Below are positions 8,149 through 17,830 of a stretch of 64,000 nt of DNA, piece by piece. Positions within the stretch are counted from its first letter, which is position 1; every line of letters starts with the position of its first letter. The notes under the pieces are model-generated. The model searched no databases. It was not told where the DNA came from and saw only the letters and a program-made list of their open reading frames with translations. A program made the translations under genes and the position numbers. Source of the stretch: Pseudoalteromonas amylolytica (GTDB lineage: Bacteria; Pseudomonadota; Gammaproteobacteria; Enterobacterales; Alteromonadaceae); assembly GCF_001854605.1 (NCBI RefSeq), contig NZ_MKJU01000030.1, forward strand, positions 187,840 through 251,839. Reading direction: 5' to 3'.

Positions 8149-9270
8149 ATGGATTTAAATGAATTAAGACAAGGTATCGACGAGTGCGATACCGAGCTAG
8201 TTAACTTATTGGCAAAACGCCGTGCTTTGACCGAGCAGGTCGGGGTTATCAAGCAACAAACGGGCGCGCCGTTACATGCACCAGAGCGAGAGGCACAGCT
8301 GATCGCATCAAGACGTGAACAAGCGCAAAACCTGAATGTAAATCCTGATTTGGTAGAAGATATTCTGCGCAGAATGATGCGTGAGGCATATGAAAATCAA
8401 CAAGGCAGGCTGGCGTGTGTTGCTCCAGAGCTATCCCCCGTCGTGATTGTTGGTGGTAAAGGCGCTATGGGTCAGCTGTTTGCAAAGCAGCTTGAACGCT
8501 CAGGCTATGAAGTTAGAATTTTGGATAGGGAAGAGCAGGCTCAGGCTGGTGCTTTGTTAGCGGATGCTAAGTTGGTGCTGATCAGTGTGCCTATCAATGC
8601 TATCGAAGAGGTCGTCAACCATCTGCCTACTTTACCCGAAGATTGTATTTTGGCTGATATTACCTCGGTAAAACAACAGCCACTCAAGGTTTTGTTAAAC
8701 AAGCATAGTGGGCCTGTGGTTGGGTTACATCCTATGTTTGGCCCTGATATCTCCCACTGGGTAAAGCAAACCATAGTTGTGTGCGAAGGGCGTGCTCATG
8801 AGAGATGTACAGGCTTGTTAGAGCAGCTCAGTGTTTGGGGAAGTCAATTGGTTGAAATAGATGCCAAGAAACATGACCAAGCCATGCAAATCATTCAGGT
8901 TATGCGACATTTGACCACGTTTGTATATGGTCAGTTTTTATCTAAGCAGTGTCATACGTTGGAAGAGCTACGAAGCTGTTCGTCACCTATCTATCAGTTA
9001 GAATTAATGATGGTAGGGCGACTGTTTGCACAATCCCCTGAATTATACTCGGACATTATGCTTGCGCAATTTGACGATGTTGAAGGACTACTTGCTAGCT
9101 ACCAAGAAACCTTTGCCAGTACCTTAGAGAAGCTAAAAATGGGGGATAAGAGCGCACTTATCGAGGCATTTAGCCAGGCAAAGCATTACTTCTCCGACAG
9201 TGCCGCGCAGTTTTTAACACAAAGCCGTGGTTTATTGAACAAAGCCAATGATGCCAAAGTGTTGGATTAA
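8149..9270 (+). CDS. tyrA: T-protein: chorismate mutase / prephenate dehydrogenase
   Basis: This bifunctional enzyme converts chorismate to prephenate and then oxidizes it to 4-hydroxyphenylpyruvate for tyrosine synthesis. At 373 residues from the ATG at 8149 it equals E. coli TyrA in length; an in-frame GTG at 8137 is possible but less likely. The AroQ mutase domain is about residues 1-90 (MDLNELRQGIDECDTELVNL). The dehydrogenase begins with the nucleotide-binding VVIVGGKGAMG near residue 100. It lies just after the rplS terminator, has TyrR-type boxes in its leader and is convergent with pheA. An aroF gene, often found before tyrA, is absent here. Confidence 0.97.
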   Translation: MDLNELRQGIDECDTELVNLLAKRRALTEQVGVIKQQTGAPLHAPEREAQLIASRREQAQNLNVNPDLVEDILRRMMREAYENQQGRLACVAPELSPVVIVGGKGAMGQLFAKQLERSGYEVRILDREEQAQAGALLADAKLVLISVPINAIEEVVNHLPTLPEDCILADITSVKQQPLKVLLNKHSGPVVGLHPMFGPDISHWVKQTIVVCEGRAHERCTGLLEQLSVWGSQLVEIDAKKHDQAMQIIQVMRHLTTFVYGQFLSKQCHTLEELRSCSSPIYQLELMMVGRLFAQSPELYSDIMLAQFDDVEGLLASYQETFASTLEKLKMGDKSALIEAFSQAKHYFSDSAAQFLTQSRGLLNKANDAKVLD

Positions 9271-9351
9271 CTCGTGTGAAGAGACTTCTCCGATGAGAGA
9301 TGTTTTTCAGAGGAGTTCGAAAGACGAATGTCAACAACGAAGTATCAAGCT

Positions 9352-9382
9352 CAAGCAAAGGAAGGTTTACTCCCTTTGCTTG
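9352..9382. terminator. Inverted repeat between convergent tyrA and pheA
   Basis: CAAGCAAAGG (9352-9361) is perfectly complementary to CCTTTGCTTG (9373-9382), with an 11-nt loop. It sits between the ends of two convergent genes, so a transcription-ending role is likely, but neither strand has a good T-run. Confidence 0.4.
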
Positions 9383-9399
9383 GCAATTACTAAAATCGA

Positions 9400-10554
9400 T
9401 TAACCTACCTCAACCGCCTTGATTGATTCGCTTTGATAGCAGCCTAAGATGCGCACATACTGGGTATGGTCCTTAAGCTCTTCCAGTGCTCTTTGCACAT
9501 CTGGTGATGAAAGGTTAGCCACAAGGTCAACGTAAAAGACTTCTTCCCAAGGGTTACCAGGCACAGGGCGAGACTCAAGTTTCACCATATTAATGTTGTG
9601 TTGTTTAAATACCATTAATGCATCAGCCAGTGAACCCACTTGCTGTTTGGTCGCCATTATCAGGCTGGTTTTGGTTGGAATTTGTGTAGATACTTGTAGC
9701 GCTTTGCGTGCCACGACAATGAACCGACTATGGTTTTCGGCCTGATTGGCTAAGCCTGTTTTGATAACTTCAAGGCCAATATCTCTGCCCGCCTGTGCAG
9801 ATCCAATAGCTGCACTATTTGGCGTATTCAAGGCGCTTTGTAGTGCGCTTGATGTTGAGTCGCACGTTTCGTGTAAGACATCGCCCAAGCCTTGAACAAA
9901 CTTACTACATTGGGCAAAAGGTTGTGGATGCGCAAATAGTTTATTCACCTCTTTGAGCTGTGTATCTGGCAAAGCGAGCAGGCAGTGTTCAACGGTATGT
10001 GTTACTTCACCTACAATTGATACTTGGGCGTGCTGTAGTAAGTCAAACACTTCGTTGATACTGCCAGAGCTGGTGTTCTCTATCGGCAGTAGGCCAAAGT
10101 CTGCTTGACCTTTTTCCACTTGTTCGGTGATTTGCTCAAAACTCTGACAGCCCATCTCAATAAGCTTGCCAGGTCTGCGACTAAAATACTTATGACAGGC
10201 TAGTTGACTGTAGGAACCAGGGCCCCCTAAGTAGGCTACACGGTGGGTGTCACCCACAGCTTCTGGGTTTAAGCTTTTTTGTAGTAATGCTTGTTGGTTT
10301 AAAACCGAGTCTTCAAGAATGATCTGAAAAACATTATTGATATAAAACGCATCTAGCCCCAGTGATTTGCCATAACTTATCAGTTTTTCCAGCAGAATTT
10401 GTTCGCGATGCTCGTCACGAATAGGCTTCTGGTTGGCTATTTTATATTCAAGTACGCTGTAGCTTATGCGGCGGCGTTTGGCTAATAGGATTAACAGTTC
10501 GGAGTCAATCTCGTTTATGTCGCTACGCAGTGCGTTTAATGTATCTTCAGTCAT
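9400..10554 (-). CDS. pheA: P-protein: chorismate mutase / prephenate dehydratase
   Basis: This bifunctional enzyme makes phenylpyruvate from chorismate and is normally feedback-inhibited by phenylalanine. It has 384 residues, close to E. coli PheA (386). The AroQ mutase is about residues 1-90. The dehydratase is about 103-285, with YLGGPGSYSQLA and PIENTSSGSI. The ACT domain is about 295-375, with the Phe-binding ESRP and GNPWEE segments. The dehydratase TRF motif, which holds the catalytic Thr, reads SRF here (NHSRFIVVA), a conservative Thr-to-Ser change. It is preceded by a pheL-type leader peptide and attenuator, so expression should follow the charged tRNA-Phe level. Confidence 0.97.
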   Translation of the reverse strand: MTEDTLNALRSDINEIDSELLILLAKRRRISYSVLEYKIANQKPIRDEHREQILLEKLISYGKSLGLDAFYINNVFQIILEDSVLNQQALLQKSLNPEAVGDTHRVAYLGGPGSYSQLACHKYFSRRPGKLIEMGCQSFEQITEQVEKGQADFGLLPIENTSSGSINEVFDLLQHAQVSIVGEVTHTVEHCLLALPDTQLKEVNKLFAHPQPFAQCSKFVQGLGDVLHETCDSTSSALQSALNTPNSAAIGSAQAGRDIGLEVIKTGLANQAENHSRFIVVARKALQVSTQIPTKTSLIMATKQQVGSLADALMVFKQHNINMVKLESRPVPGNPWEEVFYVDLVANLSSPDVQRALEELKDHTQYVRILGCYQSESIKAVEVG

Positions 10555-10574
10555 AGGTCCTCATTCCCATTGGC

Positions 10575-10637
10575 AAAAAAAAACCTCCCAGTTGGGAGGC
10601 TTACTATTTGGTGTTACGCGCAAACAGACAAGCCTCC
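10575..10637 (-). promoter_or_regulatory. pheA transcription attenuator (terminator/antiterminator)
   Basis: On the minus-strand RNA the terminator is CCTCCCA with TGGGAGG (10584-10599), followed by a run of nine U (10583-10575). A competing pair is formed by GGAGGCTT (10637-10630) and AAGCCTCC (10602-10595), perfectly complementary over 8 bp and sharing the first terminator arm. The upstream antiterminator arm follows the leader stop codon immediately. A ribosome stalled on the Phe codons would free it, and one at the stop codon would cover it. This is the classical pheL-pheA attenuation layout. Confidence 0.85.
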
Positions 10638-10694
10638 TCACCGAAAGAAGCTAAAAAAGAAAAATGCGTAAATGCGTGTAACAATTGAATTCAT
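10638..10694 (-). CDS. pheL: pheA leader peptide PheL
   Basis: An 18-codon ORF on the minus strand, starting ATG at 10694 and ending TGA at 10638-10640. It encodes MNSIVTRIYAFFFFSFFR. Six of 18 residues are Phe, clustered just before the stop (FFFF-S-FF), the hallmark of the pheA leader that senses Phe-tRNA charging. The attenuator follows directly. The ribosome-binding sequence is weak. A possible promoter upstream on the minus strand is TTAATA, 16-bp spacer, TAATAT. Confidence 0.85.
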   Translation of the reverse strand: MNSIVTRIYAFFFFSFFR

Positions 10695-10825
10695 GTTTAA
10701 ACTTTTAAGGATAATATTAAGTAGTCCGAGTACATTATTAACATACTTTAATTTGTTTCCACAAGTATTAGTTTTGTAAAAGGCGTATTAAAAACTTATT
10801 TAAGCTTGTTTGAGGCTTTATGGGC

Positions 10826-10855
10826 TTGGCGTCTGCGTTAAGTATCTGTTATATT
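10826..10855 (+). promoter_or_regulatory. Possible promoter of the GGDEF-EAL gene
   Basis: TTGGCG (10826-10831), an 18-bp spacer and TATATT (10850-10855), about 50 nt before the GTG start. It is a moderate match only. Confidence 0.35.
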
Positions 10856-10903
10856 TGTTCGATTAAAAGTTTTAAAAATAACAACTAATATAAGGGTTTA
10901 GCT

Positions 10904-13885
10904 GTGGTCAATCGCCGACCCCCTTCACGATTTGGAATACACTCGCTCAGTGTTAAGTTATCTGTACTTATCTCGGCAGTGTGCGTGATCGCGGGAATTT
11001 TTGCTGCGGCACTTATGCTGAAATCTGAAGAACGACAACTGATCCACGAAGAGTATAATGAACTTAGACGTGTGAGTAATCAGCTTATTTTACAGTTCAA
11101 TCATCACCTTGAGCACAAAACAAATCTAGCAGAGCAAGCAAATGCCATCGTGGCGAAGGAGTTGTATTCAGAAGTCAGTAGCACCATTGACGCGCCGTTT
11201 ATCGAAATTAAGCGAGACGAAGGCGTATACACCAGCACCGCAAGCAATGGTTTATCAGCGGCACAGCTGACGTCGGATGCGAAATTGGCTGAACAGCATA
11301 AGCAGCTATTTGCTCAGTCTGAATCTTTATGGAATGTAATAGCCCCGCCATTACTGCAAGATTTCTTCAATTTTTATTTATACACCAAAGACGATTTTGT
11401 GCGAGTTGCGCCGCCGAATGTGTTGATTAATCAAATTGATAGGCAAAAGGTGCTCAATGCGCACATTTTACCTATGCTCAGAGAAGAACTTAATCCAACT
11501 AGAGAAGCTCTGTGGTCGGATGTTCACTTCGATAAGGTTTGGAATAAGTGGGTGATTAGCGTGCTAGTGCCACTATATCACAAAGATGAATATCTTGGTT
11601 TCACAGGCTCAGACATCGAAGTAAACCATATGTTGGCGCAGATACTCCCTCTTGATGAGCATCAAGGCTACGTTATCTTCAGTGCTCAAGGTGAAATTAT
11701 TGCGGCGCCAAGCCTAGGAAAAGCAGCATTACACGGTCATGATACCGAAAAAGCATCGGAGTTATTTCCGGCGTTGAACAAGGTTTTTCAACCGGTATTA
11801 TCTTCTAAGCTGGCAGAGTACCAAGGTGAGTTTGAACGCGATGGACAAGGCCATATCATCAATATTACAGCGTTGAAAAAACTGGGTTGGTATATTGGCA
11901 CCTACAAAAAACGAGATTTTACACTTTCCACCATTCAAGCGTTAAAAGTAAAGCTATTTGGGTTGTTTATTCTGTACGCGGTGTTTGTTGCACTGCTGTT
12001 GCACCAAGTGTTATATCAATTAGTTTTAAGTCGTATCAATGCGTTGCTCGGGGCTGTATCTGGGTTTGGTAAAGGGCAATGGGAGACGCCAAACTTGCCC
12101 AGTAGCAACGATGAAATAGGCTTATTGAATGATGCCTTCAACAAAATGAGTGGTGAAATCAAAGCACTAGTAGGTGGTTTGAACCAACGTATACAAGAAA
12201 AAGAAAAAGCAGAGAAGCAAGCTAATCGGTTATCAAAGGCGGTATCTTTCTCTGGTACTGCGGTGGCCATTACCAATGGTAATTTTGAAATTGAATACGT
12301 AAACCCAAAGATGATCGAAATGACAGGGTTCGAAGAAGAGCGATTTATCCATGCTCCGCTTTTGAGCATTATTTCATCGGATATGGCCATTTTAGTTGAT
12401 GATATAGATATAGACTTGAGAAGCCGCAATTATTGGCGTGGAGATACTGTGTTAGAAGGGGCAGGTGTTGATCCTATCTGGGTTAGTTTGAGCATTTCAC
12501 CGATACGTGAAGCTGATGGCACTATCTCAAGTTATGTGGCGTCAGCACAAGATATTTCGTTTGTTAAAGAAAGTCAGCGAAAAATGGAAGAGTTGGCTTA
12601 TTTTGATACACTGACTGGGCTCGCAAATAGAACGTTTTTTAGAATGCAGCTGCGCAAATCGATGGCCTTGGCTGGTCGCGGTCATTATGCGTTTGCGCTG
12701 TTTTATTTTGATTTGGATGAATTCAAACGCATCAATGATACTTTAGGCCATGACGCTGGAGACAGACTTTTAGTAGAAGTTGCTGAGAGACTAAAGAACC
12801 GTTTACGAGCAGAGGATACCATAGCGCGCTTAGGTGGCGATGAGTTTGCTGTGCTGCTAAGTGGTATCGACAGCCGTGATAACGCAATGGAAGTGGCACA
12901 CATTATCCAGCGGACTATCAATAAACCAATCAAGCTTGGCAATAACGAAGTGATAGTTAGTGCCAGTATTGGTATCACGATGGCACCGTTTGATAGTCAA
13001 GAAGAAGAACAGTTACTGAAACATGCCGACTTGGCGATGTATGAAGCAAAGGCCAAGGGGCGCAATACCTTTCACTTTTATTCACAAGAGCTGGATGCAG
13101 CCGCTAATGAAAGACTGTTTATCGAAAATGAATTGCGCATTGCCCTTAAAGCAAAGCAATTTAAGCTGCATTACCAGCCACAGGTTAACAGCCAGACCTT
13201 AGAAGTGATAGGGTATGAAGCTCTTATCAGATGGTATCACCCAGAAAAGGGTTATATCCCGCCCGATAAATTTATTCATATTGCAGAGGCAACCGGCATG
13301 ATTGTGGAACTCGGCGAGTGGGTCATTGAAGAAGCATGTCGTTTTTCTATGCAATTACAAACACTCGGACAAGCGGGCAATATGTCGATTAATTTGTCAG
13401 CGCGGCAGTTTAAAGACGACCGTTTAATAAGCACCCTGTCCGATGTGCTAGAACGCACACAAATGCCACCGCATTTACTTCACTTAGAGCTCACTGAAAG
13501 TATGCTAATGGGTGATGTTGAAGCGGCGATAACACAATTGCATGAAATCAAGAAATTGGGTGTGGCTTTGTCGATTGACGATTTTGGCACAGGCTATTCA
13601 TCGTTAAGTTATTTGAAACGCTTCCCAGTAGATATGCTTAAAGTTGACCGCTCATTTGTACAAGATATACCTGAGGATCAAAATGATATGGAGATCACAG
13701 CTGCGATAATCGCAATGGCCCAAAAACTTAAGCTTCAAGTGGTCGCTGAGGGAGTAGAAACGCAGGAGCAAATGGAGTTCCTACAAAAGAATAACTGCTT
13801 TATTGTACAAGGCTATTTTTATAGTCCACCCATTAAAGCATCTGAAGTTCATAGCTTTTACCAAAGCCTGCAACATCAGTCGTGA
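10904..13885 (+). CDS. Membrane GGDEF-EAL cyclic-di-GMP protein with PAS domain
   Basis: A 993-residue inner-membrane signalling protein. A transmembrane helix near residues 16-40 and another near 348-372 flank a periplasmic sensor region of about 300 residues, probably Cache-like. A HAMP-like linker (about 375-430) and a PAS domain (about 440-560) follow. The diguanylate cyclase has intact GGDEF at 644-648 and an inhibitory-site RxxD (RAED, 635-638) at the standard five-residue distance. The phosphodiesterase has EAL at 772-774 with LTES, DDFGTGYSS and VAEGVE motifs intact. Both activities could therefore be functional; which dominates cannot be read. The start is GTG with AAGGG 7 nt upstream. 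It stands alone and its ligand is unknown. Confidence 0.93.
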   Translation: MVNRRPPSRFGIHSLSVKLSVLISAVCVIAGIFAAALMLKSEERQLIHEEYNELRRVSNQLILQFNHHLEHKTNLAEQANAIVAKELYSEVSSTIDAPFIEIKRDEGVYTSTASNGLSAAQLTSDAKLAEQHKQLFAQSESLWNVIAPPLLQDFFNFYLYTKDDFVRVAPPNVLINQIDRQKVLNAHILPMLREELNPTREALWSDVHFDKVWNKWVISVLVPLYHKDEYLGFTGSDIEVNHMLAQILPLDEHQGYVIFSAQGEIIAAPSLGKAALHGHDTEKASELFPALNKVFQPVLSSKLAEYQGEFERDGQGHIINITALKKLGWYIGTYKKRDFTLSTIQALKVKLFGLFILYAVFVALLLHQVLYQLVLSRINALLGAVSGFGKGQWETPNLPSSNDEIGLLNDAFNKMSGEIKALVGGLNQRIQEKEKAEKQANRLSKAVSFSGTAVAITNGNFEIEYVNPKMIEMTGFEEERFIHAPLLSIISSDMAILVDDIDIDLRSRNYWRGDTVLEGAGVDPIWVSLSISPIREADGTISSYVASAQDISFVKESQRKMEELAYFDTLTGLANRTFFRMQLRKSMALAGRGHYAFALFYFDLDEFKRINDTLGHDAGDRLLVEVAERLKNRLRAEDTIARLGGDEFAVLLSGIDSRDNAMEVAHIIQRTINKPIKLGNNEVIVSASIGITMAPFDSQEEEQLLKHADLAMYEAKAKGRNTFHFYSQELDAAANERLFIENELRIALKAKQFKLHYQPQVNSQTLEVIGYEALIRWYHPEKGYIPPDKFIHIAEATGMIVELGEWVIEEACRFSMQLQTLGQAGNMSINLSARQFKDDRLISTLSDVLERTQMPPHLLHLELTESMLMGDVEAAITQLHEIKKLGVALSIDDFGTGYSSLSYLKRFPVDMLKVDRSFVQDIPEDQNDMEITAAIIAMAQKLKLQVVAEGVETQEQMEFLQKNNCFIVQGYFYSPPIKASEVHSFYQSLQHQS

Positions 13886-13892
13886 CCAGAAT

Positions 13893-13949
13893 AGCCAGTT
13901 ATCCGCAGCAGAAGTTAATTAATTGACCGAAAATATGTAATAACTGGCT
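13893..13949 (+). terminator. Long-range inverted repeat after the GGDEF-EAL gene
   Basis: AGCCAGTTAT (13893-13902) is perfectly complementary to ATAACTGGCT (13940-13949), followed by TTTAG. The 37-nt loop is long for an intrinsic terminator, so the role is uncertain. Confidence 0.35.
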
Positions 13950-14028
13950 TTAGAGCACAGCTAAGCTTTTATTCACCGATGCAATCGCATAAAATGCTCC
14001 GCTATTGTGTTTGGAGGTAGTAGTCAGT

Positions 14029-14814
14029 ATGCGTGTAGCATTAGGTATCGAATATAACGGTGCGAATTATAGTGGTTGGCAAAGACAGTCACATGTAAAC
14101 AGTATTCAGCAAGAATTAGAAACCGCATTATCGCGGATCTGTAACCATCCTATCGATATCGTTTGTGCCGGTCGTACTGATGCAGGTGTTCATGCTACAG
14201 GTCAAGTTGTGCACTTTGATACCCATGCTCAGCGTGATATGAGTGCCTTTACCTTAGGTCTCAACTCTCAGTTACCCGATGACATAGCCATCCGCTATGC
14301 GCAACAAGTAGATGATGAATTTCACGCTCGTTTTAGTGCTACGGCGAGACGATATAGGTATGTCATTTATAATCATCCATTTCGCCCAGGTATTTTACGC
14401 AGTGGCGTGACGCATTATCACCACCAACTGGATGAAAAACTCATGCAGGCGGCGTGCCCTGCAATGATAGGTGAACAAGACTTTACTTCTTTTCGTGCTG
14501 TACATTGTCAATCCAATACTCCGTTTCGCAACATCCATCACCTCAATGTGGAACGTGTAGGGAACTATGTGGTGATAGATATAAAGGCTAATGCATTTTT
14601 ACATCATATGGTCCGTAACATCACAGGCTGTTTGATAGACATTGGCATTGGTAAAGAGTCTCCCGATTGGATGCAGCACTTACTTGATATTAAAGATAGA
14701 ACGCAAGCAAGCGCAACGGCTAAGCCAAATGGCTTATATTTAGTAGACGTAGATTATCCAGAGAAATGGGAGATCCCTTCGACACCGTTGGGGCCGCTGT
14801 TTTTACCTGAATAA
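14029..14814 (+). CDS. truA: tRNA pseudouridine(38-40) synthase TruA
   Basis: A 261-residue pseudouridine synthase acting on positions 38-40 of the tRNA anticodon arm. The catalytic-Asp motif [13 protein letters not shown] is near residue 50, and the N-terminus [20 protein letters not shown] is typical. The ATG at 14029 has GGAG 12 nt upstream; an in-frame TTG at 14005 lies before that site and would add atypical residues. It precedes accD, as is common in gammaproteobacteria. Confidence 0.96.
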   Translation: MRVALGIEYNGANYSGWQRQSHVNSIQQELETALSRICNHPIDIVCAGRTDAGVHATGQVVHFDTHAQRDMSAFTLGLNSQLPDDIAIRYAQQVDDEFHARFSATARRYRYVIYNHPFRPGILRSGVTHYHHQLDEKLMQAACPAMIGEQDFTSFRAVHCQSNTPFRNIHHLNVERVGNYVVIDIKANAFLHHMVRNITGCLIDIGIGKESPDWMQHLLDIKDRTQASATAKPNGLYLVDVDYPEKWEIPSTPLGPLFLPE

Positions 14815-14954
14815 ATAGTTTTCAGAGAATGTAATAATATCGGACTACTAAGACCAGTTTTTTATATCTCTGATAACTAATTCATGTTTTAATTAGGAAA
14901 ATTTGTCTGTATAGATACAGACTAGCGACACAGATTAGCAATAAGAGAGTTGCC

Positions 14955-15830
14955 ATGAGTTGGTTAGAAAAAATCTTACCTAAGACCACAAAATCGTCAG
15001 GTAAAAAAGAGATCCCTGAGGGTGTTTGGGCTAAATGTACAGATTGTGATTCTATTTTATACAAAGCAGAATTAGAAAAGTCTTTGAATGTATGTCCTAA
15101 GTGTGATCATCACATGCGTTTGAGTGCGAGAAAACGTCTTGAGTTATTTTTGGATGACGCAGATCGTCAAGAATTAGGAGCGCATCATGAGCCAAAAGAT
15201 GTACTCAAGTTTAAAGACTCAAAAAAGTACTCAGATCGAATCACGGCAGCGCAAAAGGTAAGCGGTGAAAAAGATGCATTAGTAGCAATGAAGGGTCGCC
15301 TAAAGGGCATGCCTGTTGCGGCGGTTTCTTTTGAATTTGCTTTTATGGGTGGTTCAATGGCATCAGTTGTTGGTGCTCGCTTTGTTGACGCCGTTGATGA
15401 GTGTTTAGCGCACAATATGCCGCTAATATGCTTTTCAGCATCGGGTGGTGCGCGCATGCAAGAAGCCCTTATGTCTTTAATGCAAATGGCTAAAACCAGT
15501 GCTGCACTTGCTAAAATGTCAGAGCGTGGTTTACCGTTTATCTCTGTTTTGACTGACCCGACTATGGGTGGGGTATCAGCGTCACTAGCAATGCTAGGTG
15601 ATATTAATGTTGCTGAGCCAAAAGCACTTATTGGTTTCGCAGGCCCTCGTGTTATCGAACAAACAGTACGTGAGACGTTACCTGAGGGCTTCCAGCGCAG
15701 TGAGTTCTTACTTGAACACGGCGCTATTGATATGATTGTCGACCGTAGAGAAATGCGTGACACCTTGGCACGTGTTTTAGCTAAGTTTATGAACTTGCCT
15801 TCTACCGAACAAGAGCATAGAGTAGCGTAA
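14955..15830 (+). CDS. accD: Acetyl-CoA carboxylase carboxyltransferase beta subunit
   Basis: The beta subunit of the carboxyltransferase that makes malonyl-CoA for fatty acid synthesis, 291 residues. The N-terminal zinc ribbon has Cys at 28, 31, 47 and 50. The crotonase-fold core includes [19 protein letters not shown] near 154-172, [17 protein letters not shown] near 195-211 and [11 protein letters not shown]. It is followed by folC, dedD, cvpA and purF, the standard gammaproteobacterial series. A perfect 8-bp palindromic stem (14905-14922) lies in the leader; its role is unknown. Confidence 0.97.
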   Translation: MSWLEKILPKTTKSSGKKEIPEGVWAKCTDCDSILYKAELEKSLNVCPKCDHHMRLSARKRLELFLDDADRQELGAHHEPKDVLKFKDSKKYSDRITAAQKVSGEKDALVAMKGRLKGMPVAAVSFEFAFMGGSMASVVGARFVDAVDECLAHNMPLICFSASGGARMQEALMSLMQMAKTSAALAKMSERGLPFISVLTDPTMGGVSASLAMLGDINVAEPKALIGFAGPRVIEQTVRETLPEGFQRSEFLLEHGAIDMIVDRREMRDTLARVLAKFMNLPSTEQEHRVA

Positions 15831-15856
15831 ATTTTTTAATTGAAGCTATTTTATCA

Positions 15857-17119
15857 ATGACAGTTAAGACTCCTAGCCAATCATCTAGCCTTGATGATTG
15901 GCTTTGTTATTTAGAGGGTGTTCACCCTGCAAACATTGAAATGGGTTTGGAGCGTGTAAAACATGTTGCCGAACGCACCCAGTTACATAATACGCCAAGT
16001 AAAATTATCCTCATTGGTGGAACCAATGGCAAAGGCACAACAGCACGTTGTTTAGAATCGTTATTGCTTGCCCAAGGCCATAGCGTTGGTACATACGCCT
16101 CACCACACTTAGTTCGATACAATGAGCGTGTACGCATAAATGGCGCGCAGCTTGGTGATCAGGACCATGTTGACGCTTTTCATATGCTAGAGCAGGGTAG
16201 AGGCGAGACACAACTGACTTATTTTGAATATGGCACACTCGGCGCTCTGGCTATTTTTAAGCGCTATGCAGTGGACTTTATTCTACTGGAAGTCGGTCTC
16301 GGTGGTCGTTTTGATGCAACTAATATTGTCACACCTTATGCCAGTGTAATAACGACGATAGATTTAGATCATAAAGAATATCTGGGTGATACCCGAGAGC
16401 TTGTAGGGTATGACAAAGCAGGCATTTTCAGAGCTGCTACACCCGCTATTGTGGGTGACTTAGATATTCCTCACACTGTGACTGACTACGGTAATGAAAT
16501 CAATGCAGATATGGTGCTAGCAAATAGAGACTTTAGCCATACTGTGACTGAGCAAGGATTCAAGTGGCATTATCAAAATTATTGCTATGAATTTGCCACG
16601 CCAGCTATTCCAATGCAGAATGTGGCCACAGCTTTGACTACATTGGCAAAGCTTGAGCTATTACCAAGTGAACAGCTGATCCGCTCATGTTTGTCACAAT
16701 TGCAAGTTGAAGGGCGCTTTCAACAGCTCAGCGAATCGCCTAAAGTTTATACGGATGTGGCACATAACCCTGAATCAGCACGATATTTGCGGCAAAAGCT
16801 GGCATCATTTAAGGAACGAGGGTTTAAAATCCATGCATTAATCGCTATGCTTGCAGACAAGGAAAAAGCAAACGTTATCCAAGAAGTCTCTGATGTGATT
16901 GATGTTTGGTCGTGCGCTTCATTGCATGGGCCAAGAGCGGAGCAAGCCAAGAACTTGCAAGCTTTGGTGGTACAGCATACACAAACAGAGTGCTTGGGAT
17001 ATGACAACGTGACGGTGGCATTGGACAATATAATAGCCACACAGAACGATGATACTGTGTTAATTATATTTGGTTCATTTCTCACGGTGGCTGACGCCAT
17101 TAAATATTGGCAAAAATAG
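15857..17119 (+). CDS. folC: Dihydrofolate synthase / folylpolyglutamate synthase
   Basis: A 420-residue Mur-ligase-type enzyme that adds glutamate to dihydropteroate and to reduced folates. The ATP-binding P-loop GGTNGKGT is at residues 54-61. Other family segments are SPHLVRYNERVRINGAQ near 101, LEVGLGGRFDATN near 144 and DVAHNPESARYL near 296. It starts 26 nt after accD with a weak ribosome site. Its end is close to dedD, indicating co-transcription. Confidence 0.96.
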   Translation: MTVKTPSQSSSLDDWLCYLEGVHPANIEMGLERVKHVAERTQLHNTPSKIILIGGTNGKGTTARCLESLLLAQGHSVGTYASPHLVRYNERVRINGAQLGDQDHVDAFHMLEQGRGETQLTYFEYGTLGALAIFKRYAVDFILLEVGLGGRFDATNIVTPYASVITTIDLDHKEYLGDTRELVGYDKAGIFRAATPAIVGDLDIPHTVTDYGNEINADMVLANRDFSHTVTEQGFKWHYQNYCYEFATPAIPMQNVATALTTLAKLELLPSEQLIRSCLSQLQVEGRFQQLSESPKVYTDVAHNPESARYLRQKLASFKERGFKIHALIAMLADKEKANVIQEVSDVIDVWSCASLHGPRAEQAKNLQALVVQHTQTECLGYDNVTVALDNIIATQNDDTVLIIFGSFLTVADAIKYWQK

Positions 17120-17130
17120 AGAGTAGTAAA

Positions 17131-17769
17131 GTGGATTCAGGATTTATAAATCGCTTAGTGGGTACCAGTATTGTTGTGGTAGCCGCCATAATTTTTATTC
17201 CTAATATTCTTGATGGTGAAAAAGTTCACTATAAAGAGGGGTTTAAAGCTATTCCTGAGCGTCCTGAATTCACTACTGTTGATTTACAAAGCGTCATTGA
17301 TGAAAGAGCTGAATTGGCGCCTGAGGTTAAAGGTACGCCAGTTGAAGACATCGCCTCAGACGACCAGCAGTTTGTAGCCGCCAGCACCGATGATGGACTT
17401 TCAAAAACGCAAAATGTATCGTCAGCAGAACCTACTATAACTAAGGCAAAACAGCCCGACAGTCAGCCAAAAGCTGCACCAAAAGCTTCAGCGCCTAAAC
17501 GAAGTGCAGACTCAAACCTAACGAGTATGGCCTATGTGATACAACTAGGAAGCTTTTCGCATAAACCTAATGTGGATGCGCTCGTTGAAAAGTTGACCAG
17601 TAATGGCTTCAAAGCGTTCACCCGTCCGGTACAAACCCCGAATGGCACACTGACAAAAGTCTTCGTCGGGCCTGATTTAAATAAAGCTAAACTTGAAGCT
17701 AAGTTACCAGAATTAAAGAAATTAACTAAGCTAAACGGCCGTTTGACACAATTCGAAATTGCAAAATGA
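17131..17769 (+). CDS. dedD: SPOR-domain cell division protein DedD
   Basis: A 212-residue inner-membrane protein that binds denuded septal peptidoglycan. The GTG at 17131 is preferred because it places six residues before NRLVGT, as in E. coli DedD; an in-frame TTG at 17107 would overlap folC. A transmembrane helix (about residues 10-28) is followed by LDGEKVHYKEGFKAIP, typical of DedD. A low-complexity linker rich in Ala, Lys, Pro and Ser follows. A C-terminal SPOR domain begins YVIQLGSFSHKPN near residue 134. It lies between folC and cvpA. Confidence 0.92.
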   Translation: MDSGFINRLVGTSIVVVAAIIFIPNILDGEKVHYKEGFKAIPERPEFTTVDLQSVIDERAELAPEVKGTPVEDIASDDQQFVAASTDDGLSKTQNVSSAEPTITKAKQPDSQPKAAPKASAPKRSADSNLTSMAYVIQLGSFSHKPNVDALVEKLTSNGFKAFTRPVQTPNGTLTKVFVGPDLNKAKLEAKLPELKKLTKLNGRLTQFEIAK

Positions 17770-17830
17770 TCTGGTAATTGCCCTACGGCTCTTATAGAAT
17801 GCGCCCCAAATTAACGACTTATTGGTTTAT

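Noticed and set aside
14905..14922. LexA-like CTGT/ACAG palindrome before accD
   Set aside because: The spacing between CTGT and ACAG is 6, not 8, and accD is not an SOS gene.
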